Part shown: positions 54,676 through 64,000 of the stretch, one piece after another
Layout: each line of letters opens with the position of its first letter
Numbering within the stretch: position 1 is the first letter of the stretch
From: Pontederia crassipes
Lineage: Eukaryota > Streptophyta > Magnoliopsida > Commelinales > Pontederiaceae
Assembly (NCBI GenBank): GCA_030549335.1
Contig: CM060198.1
Coordinates: 45,845,353-45,909,352, forward strand
Reading direction: 5' to 3'
Length of the DNA stretch: 64,000 bases
Translations under genes and position numbers: made by a program
Notes under the pieces: model-generated
The model's input: the letters and a program-made list of their open reading frames with translations, nothing else
What the model was told of the DNA's origin: nothing
Database searches by the model: none

Positions 54676-56273
54676 ATGACGGGAGAAGGAGAGGGTCTTC
54701 GACTAGAAGCCGCACCGCTGAAGTAGATGGCCCCGCAGGAGGCGGTGGCCAGGGCGCACGCGAATCAGCCTTAGATGGTGGCCAAGGCACCAGGATGCGT
54801 CAACCCAAGGCGGTGGTCCCCATGCTGGCGGCACGAGAGGAGATCAGCAATGGAGGTTGACTCGCGGGAGGTCCAAGGAGCCGCCGAGCACCTTGGAGAG
54901 GCAAGTCGACCAATTGGGCCAAAGGTTCCAAGACACGGACGCGGCGGTCCTAGGCTTGGAAGCCGTGGCGGGGCAGCACAGCGAAGCGCTCGACGAAGGA
55001 GCCGCTGCATTGTAGGACATGCAGGCGCGACTTCAGGCCATGGAGGCAGCCATGGACACGAAGGTGGTGACGATGGAGGCTGACATCCTTCTCCTGAAAC
55101 GACAATTCCTCGATGGAGGAGGATTGTCGGTATGCGCATCCGCCACAAAGTTCACAGGGCCCGAACCTCGGAAGTACGATGGCGTCCGGTCAGCAACGAC
55201 CATCGACTTCCTCTAGTGCTTGGAGAAGGGCTTCAAGACTAGCAAGATCGTGGTCAAGAAGGACCAGATCGACATGGTTGTCTGGTACCTAGTGGACGAC
55301 ATGCTTCTATGGTGGAGGCGCATGGAGGATGAAGTCGCGAAGGCTACGGTGGTCATTGACACGTGGGAGGATTTCACCAAAGAACTAAAGAGTCAGTTCT
55401 ACCCCGGCAACGCCCAGGAAGTTGCCATGACGAAGCTGATGGTGCTATGTCAAACCGGCTCGATGAAGGTATACATCGAGCGATTCTAGTCGATCATGCT
55501 GGAAATGCCAAGCGTGATGGAAGAGTCGACATGGCTCTTCTTCTTCTTGCGAGGGTTGAAGCCTTGGGCAGCGCAAGAACTCAGGCAGCAAAAAGCGACA
55601 ACCATGAAGGAAGAATTGGTTGCGGCCGAAGCTCTAGTGGAGTACACCTCCAGTCGCGACCTTGACGAGAAGGCTAAGGAGAAGGACAGGGCAGACGAGA
55701 AGGGACTTCCAGCCGCAAAGAAAGGTGATAAGAGAAAGGGAGAGAAGAAGGTGGCAACTTCTTCCAGGGCCGACGACAAGAAGACCGTCCGATGCTACGT
55801 CTGCGGAGGGCCGCACTACGCGAGGGAGTGCGACAAGAAGACGGGCTTGGCGGCCATGGCTGCGACCTCAGATGAGGAAGAAGGGGCCGCCCAGATTGGG
55901 TCCATTATGGCCTTAACGGCCATAGCAGAGACCATTCTAACCAACGGGATGAAGAAGGCCACAAAGGGCCTCGTGTTCGTAGAAGTCATGGTGAATGGCC
56001 ACACCACCTCAACCCTGGTTGATACAGGGGCGACACACAACTTCCTCGCATTGCAGGAGGCGACATGCCTTGGTGTTTCGTACACCAAGGAGCCTGGACT
56101 CATGAAGATGGTTAATGCAGCGTCCCAGCCAATCTTTGTAGCAGCCAGAGATGTTCTGGTGCGCATCGGAACCTGGGAGGACACCCTCAACCTGACGTCA
56201 TCAAGCCGGACGATCACCACTTCGTTCTGGGCATGGACTTCATCGATATCTTCGAGCTGGTCAAATTACTGAT
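54676..56273 (+). pseudogene. Gypsy gag-protease of element 3 (stops present)
   Basis: The recognisable order is: a leader with a coiled-coil-like segment (MQARLQAMEAAMDTKVVTME, 55019 on), the gag core (KFTGPEPRKYDGVR; YLVDDMLLWWRRMEDEV; WEDFTKELKSQFYPGNA, 55145-55430), a Lys/Glu-rich linker, a CCHC knuckle (55794-55835) and a protease with VDTGATHNFL (56008-56040). In-frame TAG stops at about 55016, 55215 and 55487 each sit where gag proteins of this family usually have Gln. The frame after 56200 shifts, and sequence identity to gypsy ends at about 56273. Confidence 0.8.
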
Positions 56274-57000
56274 GCTAGTGACATTTACCGGATGCATTTT
56301 TTTCTTTCAAAAAAGGTTTTATAGTAATATAGAATTTATACAGTCAAATATATTTTTACTTGTTCCGTTATGTGGTAATTGGGTACAAAGAGAGAGAGAG
56401 AGTAGCTTAATTAGAGGAGGAAAAAAGTAGTTCAAGCCTTTTCTTATTACTAACTAAGGAAACTTGAAAAGATAAAAAGAAAGTTTAAAACCACATAATA
56501 AAGGATACGTGAGAGACAGAGAACTAAAGACTAGAGATGGAGCAAGCAACGCAAGATTAATTGATGTCTTAAAGAAAGAAATTAAGATTTTTTTATGTGA
56601 GACTATTAGAAAAACAATAAGAGTTACAATTCAATTACAAATAAAAAACTGAGCATAAAAAAATGCTTGAGTCGAAAATGATGAAGCTGATAAAATATGC
56701 AATATCTAATAAATATTACTAGGTTTGAGTAATTACACTTGCATGATAAAACAATAAATTAAAATTAATGTGTACAGCTACCTATGATATGGATACGGTT
56801 GCTTTTACTGCATTTCCATTTTAATTTTGTTTAACGTATTTTAATTACCTTTTTGTTATTATTAAGCTTTGAAAATTTGAATGCTGCCGATGTTGGGTCG
56901 CCGCCCCAAGCAGAGCTGTTAAATTTAATTTAATTTTTAGGTCTTTAATTTTTTAGATTTTGGCCGCTAAAAAATTAACATATATAGCACATAATTAATG
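56274..57000. other. AT-rich stretch, nothing recognised
   Basis: This is unique-looking AT-rich DNA with a short (GA)n run near 56392. There is no reading frame of note and no terminal repeat. Confidence 0.45.
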
Positions 57001-57367
57001 GAGTTTTGAGTAGGTAAAGAATGCGATACTTGTGATCGTTACGCGCATTCCTCTGATGCCTTGCCCAATTATCTGGTAGACTATGAAATCTGGGGAGCTC
57101 CTCGATCACCAGCCGAGCTCCCCGTCACATCTCATCATTCCTCGACGACGAGATCATCCTGTACGAGCACCATGGACGTTCGACGTGGTCATCAAATAGG
57201 CCGGACGAAATGGCGACGACGATATTGTCGTGGGTGGACACGGATGAGACGGCGAAGAACGCGGAAGAGCTAGCGACTTTGGAGCTCCCCGTCCTCGTCA
57301 GAAACCTGCAGAACGAACACCGACGGAGTTCCTGCGAATTCGGCATCCCCTGACCTGGTGCGAGAAC
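57001..57367 (+). other. GC-richer open segment, possible gene fragment
   Basis: One plus-strand frame stays open from about 57133 to 57351, reading DDEIILYEHHGRSTWSS, then DEMATTILSWVDTDETAKNA and ELATLELPVLVRNLQNEH. Its composition (acidic, balanced) is protein-like and differs from the flanks. I do not recognise it. It ends at a stop 17 bases before the gypsy LTR begins, so it could be a host exon or a captured fragment. Confidence 0.3.
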
Positions 57368-59018
57368 TGTAACGTCCTCAAATCGCAACTCCGTCACGTG
57401 GCAGAATACAGTTCGGAGACGTTACGGGTCATCTTTACGTGTACATCATGTTGACTGAAAATAAGACTTTAACTGGTCAACTCAATATCGATAAATGCGG
57501 AATAATTAAAATCATTATTTAGAATAAAGAGAGTAATATCATGAAATACGAAAGACTGATAACTGACTTCATAGGAGTCCAAAGGAAACCAATATATCAA
57601 ATGACAAAAAGAAAGAAAAAAGCTATCCATCATTTAAAGAACTCGATAACCATGTGCAGCCACCTACGAGCTCGATCTGTCACCATTGGCCACCATCATC
57701 ATTGTTAGTCTGCATTTAAGAACATACAAGGGAGAAACCTCCCTATGAATTTTACAACTCAGTATGGAAGTAAGATAAATATTACAATAGGATCATGATA
57801 CTAGGCATGAATCATAAAGGTAACATCATAAGATAACACCATCATCTGATAGGAAAGTAAATCATGATCATAAATAGAATGATAGGAGCATGCATAGGAA
57901 CATATGAATAAGAGATCATAAATAATCATCATAAGGTAAGGCAAAATCCAGACATCATAAGAGAGATTCTTTATTCATATGTGTTCATCTTTTTCGTCAT
58001 CTTAATTTCATCTTTGAATTATGTGGGGTATATTTCAATTCACGAGGAGGCCTGCCTCAATCCATCCATTATCATCATCATAACTAGCAGAGCCAGCCCA
58101 TAACTGGCCGTAGCCATCCCATAATTGTCCGAGGATAGCCCATAACTGGTCGTCACCAGTCCATCATAAAAAGAGCTCTCCATTTAACATTTTACATCTT
58201 TTATCTTACATTTTTTAATTAAACAAATCACATTTTGATAAGAACTTTAAATCAGGATAAAAGACATGATCATGGAGAGTAAATCAAGGGTACAAATGTA
58301 ATAATCATCATCATCTTTAAGATCTTAAATAGAAACATAAATCAATGATTAAATATCATGAAAGTGGCTTAATCAATGTCGAAACCCGGCCCGAGTGTAG
58401 AGAACTCGATCCGGCGAAGGACCTGCCCAGGCCGGGTTTGGGTGAACTCGGGCCGGGTTCATCTTTCGCAAAAAACTACACAGACGCGCAGTCGCGTTCC
58501 ATTCATCTTTTCCAGCGATGGCCGGCACTAATCAACATCATAAGACATGGAACAATAACCAGGAACTATCTAAAACATGCTTCAAGTCTAAAATCAAGAT
58601 TCTATTACGAATCTACCCTAGTTCCATACCTCAAAGTTTCTGTCCAAGAAACTTTACTACTGTCCTCTTCTTCCTCTTCCTCTTCTTCCTCTTCCTCTGC
58701 CCACTTCTCTCTGTCCAGATGCGCATTCGACGTCGTCCACATCCTCCGGTGTGTCCCCTGTATGATGGCAGCCGTCAGGGACGAGAAGTAACGAGAAGGG
58801 CGCATGTAAGAGGAGAAATTAGGGTCGGCTCGTGAGAAAAACGAAAAGGGGATTTTCGTTTGGTGGCCTCTTATTTATAGGGGAGAAATCTGAGTTTAGT
58901 TGGAAATCAACTCTTCATAAAATCTGATTTCAGATTTTACTTTTCCTTATTTGTTTTATCTTCCTTTTCTTTTCCTTTTATTTCTTTTCTTTTCCCCAAT
59001 TAAATCTCGGGCGTTACA
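57368..59018 (-). repeat. 3' LTR of gypsy element 2 (1,651 bp)
   Basis: It is bounded by tgtaacgtcctcaaatcgc and aaatctcgggcgttaca. On the minus strand it begins TGTAACGCCCGAG and is directly preceded by ttaaggaatttatga (a weakened polypurine tract) and the conserved aattcgaggacgaatttt block. Repeated cccataactgg/cccataattg units lie at 58090-58160, and a (TCTTCC)n run at 58663-58700. Confidence 0.85.
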
Positions 59019-59039
59019 TCATAAATTCCTTAAAATAAA

Positions 59040-61911
59040 ATTCGTCCTCGAATTTAGTCAGAAGTCAAGACTTAACAAATAGTGCAAAAAATTTCCTTCG
59101 TATCTCAGACTCGAGTTCCCAAGTTGCCTCGTCACCTCGGTGATGGCTCCAAGCCACCTTGACTAGTGGTACCTCTTTGTTGTTGTGATGTTGAACCTTT
59201 ATCTCTAGAATCTGAATGGGCTGCTCCCCATAGGTTAGATCATCTTTGAGGTTGGGTTCTTCATATCGTATTACATTTGCATCATCATGTTTATACTTCC
59301 GGAGCATAGAAACGTGGAACACGTTATAAACTTGCCCGTAGGATGGAGGTAAGGCTAGTCTGCAAGCACCCTCTCCAACTAGCTCAAGTACCTCAAATGA
59401 ACCAACATATCTTAGGCTGAGCTTTCCTCTTTTACTGAACCTCATCACTCCCTTGGTTGGAGAAACCTTCAGGAGTACTTGATCGCCCGTCTGAAAACTT
59501 TGTTCACGTCGTTCTCTGTCAGCATAAAATTTTTATCGAGCTTGAGCTGCCTTCATCCTTTCTTGTATCAATTTGATCCTTGCTGAATATTCCTCTGTCT
59601 TCTTCAGCTCTTTAGCATCCAAAATCTTCCTTTCACTTGTCTCATTCCAACATGCAAGTGAATGGTCTCCCATACAAGGCTGCAAAGGGAGCCATGCGAA
59701 TGCTGGAGTGGTAGCAAATTCTATAAGTAGTAGGTTATCATCCCAGTTGTCCTTCCAGTCAAAGGCACAAGCTCTTAACATGTCTTCAACTGTCCAAATG
59801 GTCCTTTCAGTCTGACCGTCTGTTTATGGATGGAATGTCGTAATATAATTTAGTCTTATTTCAAAAGAGTCTTGTAAGCCTCTCCAGAATCTGCATGTAA
59901 ACCTTGGATCCCGATCTGATACAATAGAGGTGAAGATCCTATGAAGTCTGATGATCTCTTACATATAGATCCATAAGACTCTGCACTGATTGTTTTGACT
60001 TTATGAGTAGGAAGTGTGCAGACTTCATTAACCGATCCACTACTACCTATATGACATCATGTCCCTTCTAGGTGCGGGATAAACAAGTTATAAAATTCGT
60101 AGAAATATCTTTCCACTTTCACTGTGGGATGGCGAGAGATATGATCTTTCCATAGGGCTTTTGATATTTCACTTTTACCTGTTGGTAGACCAGACACTTG
60201 GAAACATATTCGGCAATCTCTCGCTTCATGTCATTCCACCAGAAGGTTCTTTGCACATCCTTGTACATCTCAGTGCTGCCCGGATGGATCGCAAACCCAG
60301 ACTTGTGGCATTCATCCATCACTTCCCTTTTGAGAGCTTAATCACTTGGGACCCATAGACGATCTCTATATCGGATCTCACCATCTGCTGAGAGCTTGAA
60401 ATCTTCTTCTTCTTCTTTTTGACATCTTCCTAACATTTTCGTATACTCAGGATCTTGTGCCTGAGCCTTAATGAGCCTATCCACCAGGTTCAGTTGTATT
60501 TGATGCATCATCAGTACTGCTCCATTCCTTTCAGGTCTTGGCTTCCACAGGCTTAACTCCTTCATCATCTTATGCATACCCATCATCATGTGAGCTAGTG
60601 AGCCTTCCCACTTGCGACTGAGCGCGTCTGCAATTGAGTTCGCCTTACTAGGGTGGTAATTAACGGAGAACTCATAATCCTTTAAGTACTCCATCCATCT
60701 TCGTTGTCGCATATTCAGGTCTCGCTGAGAGAAGACGTACTTAAGACTCTTATGATCAGTGAACACCTCGAACTGTACTCCATAAAGGTAGTGTCGCCAA
60801 ATCTTTAACGTGAAGTCTACCGCTGCCAATTCAAGGTCATGAGTCGGGTAGTTCACCACATGTTTCTTCAGCTGCCTAGATGCATATGCGACCACTTTCC
60901 CATGTTGCATGAGCATACATCCCAGTCTTGTGCCGCAAGCATCATTGTACACTACACACCCATCTATACCTTTCGGAATGGTGAGTATGAGTACAGTGGT
61001 CAGTCTGGCCTTCAGTTCTTGAAAACTATTTTCTCATTTTTGTGTCCATATATACTTCACTCCCTTCTTCATTAGGTTCGTCAAGGGAGATGCAATCTTT
61101 GAAAAATCCTTGATGAACCTGCGGTAGAAACTTGCCAATTCGAGGAAGCCGCGGATTTCAATGGCATGTTTTGGTCTTTGCCAGTGGGATACCGCTTCTA
61201 CCTTGGAAGGATCCACAGAAATGCCCTTCTTCGAGATTATGTGTCCAAGAAACATAATCCGGTCAAGCCATAACTTACACTTGAATAGTTTTCCGTATAA
61301 GATGTGTTGCCTTAACTTTTTCAAAACTATCTTCAAGTGTTCCTTGTGTTGTTCTTCATTCTCCGAGTAAATCAGGATGTCATCTACAAAGACGATGACA
61401 AATTGATCCAGGTATGATCTGAACACCTAATTCATGAGATCCATGAAAGCTGCAGGGGCGTTCGTCAAACCAAAAGGCATCACTAGAAATTCATAGTGAC
61501 CATACCTTGATCGGAAAGCCGTCTTCTGTACATCTTCATCGGTTACTCTAAGCTGGTGGTACCCACATCGTAAGTCAATCTTGGAAAATACCGCGGCATT
61601 AGAAAGTTGGTCGAGGAGATCATCGATCCGCGGTAGAGGGTACTTGTTCTTGACTGTGGCTTCGTTCAGCATCCGGTAGTCAATACACAGTCTCAGAGAG
61701 CCGTCCTTCTTCTTGACAAATAGACCGGGGCTCCCCAGGGAGATACACTCGGCCTGATAAATCCCTTATCTAAAAGTTCCTGAATTTGCTTCTTCAGTTC
61801 ATGCATCTCGGCCGATGCCATCCTATACGAGGCCTTCGAAATGGGAGCAGTGCCTGGAAGGAGATCGATCCAAAAATCAATCTCTCGTGGAGGTGGTAAT
61901 CCGGAGATGTC
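59040..61911 (-). pseudogene. Gypsy pol of element 2: RT, RNase H, integrase, chromodomain-like tail (decayed)
   Basis: On the minus strand it starts mid-protein ([12 protein letters not shown] at the 61911 edge), then the RT core [16 protein letters not shown] and [16 protein letters not shown] (61427-61672), and an intact active site FVDDILIYSENEEQH (about 61375-61400). RNase H follows ([32 protein letters not shown], 60600-60950), then the integrase N-terminal zinc region (60119-60322), the heavily decayed core (59533-60110), and a C-terminal segment with SHHRGDEATWELESEIR (59075-59130). Stops and frameshifts split it into six or more pieces. It is related to, but clearly different from, element 1. 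Confidence 0.85.
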
Positions 61912-62107
61912 TGATCACTTGCTGATCACTATATGTTTTTAACCCATTTTAGATGAAATTCATACATATCGAGTCCCACTTTTGCCTATTTTTGGGCCAA
62001 TTATACTTGGAATGCAAACATTGTGATAACTAGTTGATATTCCTCATTTCATAGTTAATTCCATGTGCATAGAAGTTCTGAAATACCAAAATCCATTAAT
62101 ATTTAAA

Positions 62108-62640
62108 TTCTATGCCAAGTTATCATTTTGAGGACAAGTTATCATTATTATATGTCAAGTTATCATTATTTTGAATGAACTGATTTTCAATGGCTTTCTT
62201 GCCCTAAATCCATCATTATCATGTATAAATCATATTTGGATAGTCACATCTCAACTTGTGCAAAGTTTTAAGTTCATTTGAACAAGTTATCATTTTTCAA
62301 GTGCCAAGTTATCGTTAAAGGGCAATTCTATCATTTCGACATGCAAAACCATTAATTCTACACAGGGACCTTAAGCAATCATATTGTTATTGTTCTAACT
62401 CATTGCTGGTCAAATTTCATCACATTTGGATAACCACAACTCAAGTTATCACAAGTTATCATTTTTAAGTCATATAAGTTATCGTTTTTAGCACCCAAGT
62501 TATCACTCCTTTGAAATCTTATTCATATTTGATTTCTGACTGCACTCACTTGTTACCCTAGTCCATTTGATGCTTCTAATGCTTTGAATCACTTGCATTT
62601 GGATAATTCCTAGGATTTGTGACAAGTTATCATTTCCGGG
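62108..62640. repeat. Dispersed AAGTTATC motif cluster
   Basis: There are ten AAGTTATC copies between 62113 and 62630 (near 62113, 62139, 62158, 62285, 62307, 62446, 62455, 62482, 62503 and 62623), most as caagttatcattt, plus another near 63936. Spacing is irregular. The reverse complement contains the GATAA core. Confidence 0.85.
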
Positions 62641-63499
62641 TTCAAAACCATAAAGTTTTCATATAGATTTTCATTCCTGCATAACACATAATCCCATTTG
62701 ATATTTGAACTAGTTATCAGCAATATCCTAATCTTTATTTGTCAAAACACCATTCAAGGGCTTTGATGCTTGTTGTTTTGGGGTTTGTAGCAGGGAGAAA
62801 AGGTGGCCAAAAAGTAGAAAAAGGTGGAGGCTGGTCATTCAGGGTTTGGAGCAAGGAAGGGTTTCTGCTGGAGCTGCTGCTGCTACTTGGAGCTAGTGCT
62901 ACTGCCGAGACACTTCAATCAATGATTTGTATCTGTTTCTCCTTCCATTTGATGTCAAGCTTTGTAAATATGAGGAGCTAAACTCCATTTCTTCTATGAT
63001 AGGGTAGTAGTTTAGATTAGTTTTGGATGGATATGGACAGAATTATAATCCTGCACTGAAATCAATTCTGGTTTTCAGATTTCAGAACTATTCTGCATTG
63101 ATTCATGTTATCACTAGATCCATTTGCAAACTATGACTGAGATGTATTATTTGATCTAATTATCTTTCAGAAATGCATTAAGAGATAATGTCATATTTCT
63201 GGATTCCATATAGATGCAAATCTGATTTCTGATTTTGGTTTCCTGAAAATCTGATTTCCTGATTTTTTTCTGAATCTATTTTCTTGGACTATTTGAGTCT
63301 GTTTGTCATTGTGGACCTGGTTAATAGAGCAGCTGAGAAGTTGATATTGTCCCCAATCTTGTTCATAAATGATTCAAGATGTTTGACATTCTTCATGATT
63401 CAAATCTGTTATTGTTTCTAATCTGATTTTAAAATCTGAATTCTGTTTCCTGAATTCTTTGGAATCTGATTTGCCAATTGAACCCCTGATTCTATTCAA

Positions 63500-63870
63500 T
63501 CACTGAGAGGTGAACCTTAGGGATTTTTTGCAGTCCAGAGATGGGACAAGAAGCATTTGGTAAGTCCGAATTTCAATGAATAATGTTGCTGATTTCCTAA
63601 ATTGCAGATTTCTCTTTTCTGGTTTCTATTTGAATTCTGATTTCCATTGTCAAGCCTCAACTTAATCCACTGCTGAGAGGTAGTCATTAGGTCATCCTTG
63701 AGATCCAGAGATGGACCAAGAGCAATGGCAATTGTGAATTCCTGTGGTCATATGCTTTGCATTTCCAATTGAGTTGTGTTTGTGTGGATTTCATTTTCCT
63801 TGCAACCGAGAGGTTGAATTCAAATCCCCCTGAAATTCAGAGATGAATCAAGGAGCACAAGCACCATTAT
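63500..63870. repeat. Three diverged units, gagaggt...cagagatg
   Basis: Units near 63506, 63676 and 63809 each have gagaggt, then a 25-35 base variable part, then cagagatgg/aa and a purine-rich caagaagca/caagagca/caaggagca. Spacing is about 170 and 133 bases. They may continue past the window. Confidence 0.65.
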
Positions 63871-64000
63871 TGGATAGATTTCATACTGGTTTGATTGTTT
63901 GGAGTGGTTCCATCTTTTTAAGATTGCAATTTCAAGTTATCATTTCAGAATTTCTTTGAATTGCAAAAATCAGTATTGAACTTTCTTTTGAGCCCAATGA

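Larger units (their letters stand above)
53469..56273 (+). mobile_element. Chromovirus-like Ty3/gypsy element 3, 5' part only
   Basis: It consists of LTR (53469-54616), primer site (54620-54632), gag and protease, then an abrupt end near 56273 before any reverse transcriptase. The protease and zinc-knuckle style (VDTGATHNFLA; CYVCGGPHYAREC) suggests a Reina/Galadriel-type chromovirus. No 3' LTR is in the window. Confidence 0.75.
57368..61911 (-). mobile_element. Tekay/Del-like Ty3/gypsy element 2, 3' part
   Basis: Read on the minus strand: the reverse transcriptase start is cut at 61911, then RNase H, integrase with chromodomain-like tail, polypurine region and a 3' LTR (57368-59018). Gag, protease and the 5' LTR would lie beyond the LTR-like insertion at 61912, outside the window. 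Confidence 0.85.
61912..64000 (+). mobile_element. LTR-like sequence of another element, running off the window
   Basis: It starts TGATCACTTGCTGATCAC exactly where gypsy pol homology stops, with atgtc (61907-61911) as a candidate 5-bp target repeat. The opening (catacatatcgagtcccact, about 61964) is in the style of Athila/Tat-type gypsy LTRs. The rest has a dispersed AAGTTATC motif, short ctgaatttctgattt variants and a threefold gagaggt...cagagatg unit. No coding region is present; the 80-codon frame at 62739 is not protein-like. LTR identity is inferred because no second end is visible. Confidence 0.45.

Noticed and set aside
55019..55100. Separate coiled-coil host gene
   Set aside because: The segment is continuous with the gag core of gypsy element 3 and follows its primer site at the expected distance.
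53469..61911. Endogenous pararetrovirus (caulimovirid) sequence
   Set aside because: The elements have LTRs, gypsy-type gag/protease and integrase with a D,D,E core; no movement-protein motif is seen.

Overview
This window is flowering-plant nuclear DNA made almost entirely of nested, decayed transposable elements. The evidence is plant-specific retrotransposon lineages (Ty1/copia with iMet-type primer sites; Ty3/gypsy with a chromodomain-like integrase tail), CACTA, hAT, Mutator-like and Helitron-like DNA elements, an AT-rich background, and one host gene from the plant-only CRINKLY4-related (CCR) receptor family. The species cannot be named from the sequence. I see no rRNA, tRNA, CRISPR, operon or prokaryotic feature.

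Layout. 1-5478: AT-rich DNA with a hAT-like end, two direct copies of a 1.6 kb repeat (about 1130-2820 and 3640-5190) and two short exon-like islands. 5479-13847: a SIRE/Maximus-like copia element without recognisable pol. Its 5' LTR is split by a Tekay/Del-like solo LTR (6616-9658) and its gag by a Mutator-like foldback element (10561-11699). 13848-26149: a minus-strand Tekay-like gypsy element. It is interrupted between protease and reverse transcriptase by a second solo LTR of the same family (17410-21747), which itself carries about 0.9 kb of organelle-like DNA. 26150-31055: AT-rich DNA, a GC-rich gene-start-like island, two related Helitron-like copies and an inverted repeat. 31064-35042: a hAT element with an exact 8-bp target duplication.

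35220-38726: the only clear host gene, encoding a secreted CCR3/CCR4-like ectodomain with no transmembrane or kinase part. It is split near its 3' end by a 2.4 kb non-autonomous LTR element (36245-38654). 39093-49620: a Tork-like copia element lying just downstream of the gene. A 6.07 kb CACTA element (42433-48503, TSD GTT) sits exactly in the YVDD codons of its reverse transcriptase. 49621-50504: a second copy of the gene tail plus 3' flank, without the inserted LTR element, ending in a solo copia LTR with a perfect AGATA duplication. This shows a local tandem duplication. 50510-52468: low-complexity DNA and a LINE-type RNase H remnant. 52469-53468: the left end of another CACTA element. 53469-56273: a plus-strand chromovirus-like LTR-gag-protease remnant. 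57368-61911: a second minus-strand Tekay-like gypsy element, cut at 61912 by another LTR that runs off the window.

All transposon coding regions carry stops or frameshifts. The stops whose ancestral codon can be guessed fit C-to-T decay at CAG or TGG codons, as expected in methylated plant heterochromatin. I did not find a new defence or biosynthetic system. The observations most worth following are the kinase-less CCR gene, its tail duplication with solo-LTR formation, the exactly datable nested insertions, and the palindrome and motif arrays inside several LTRs.
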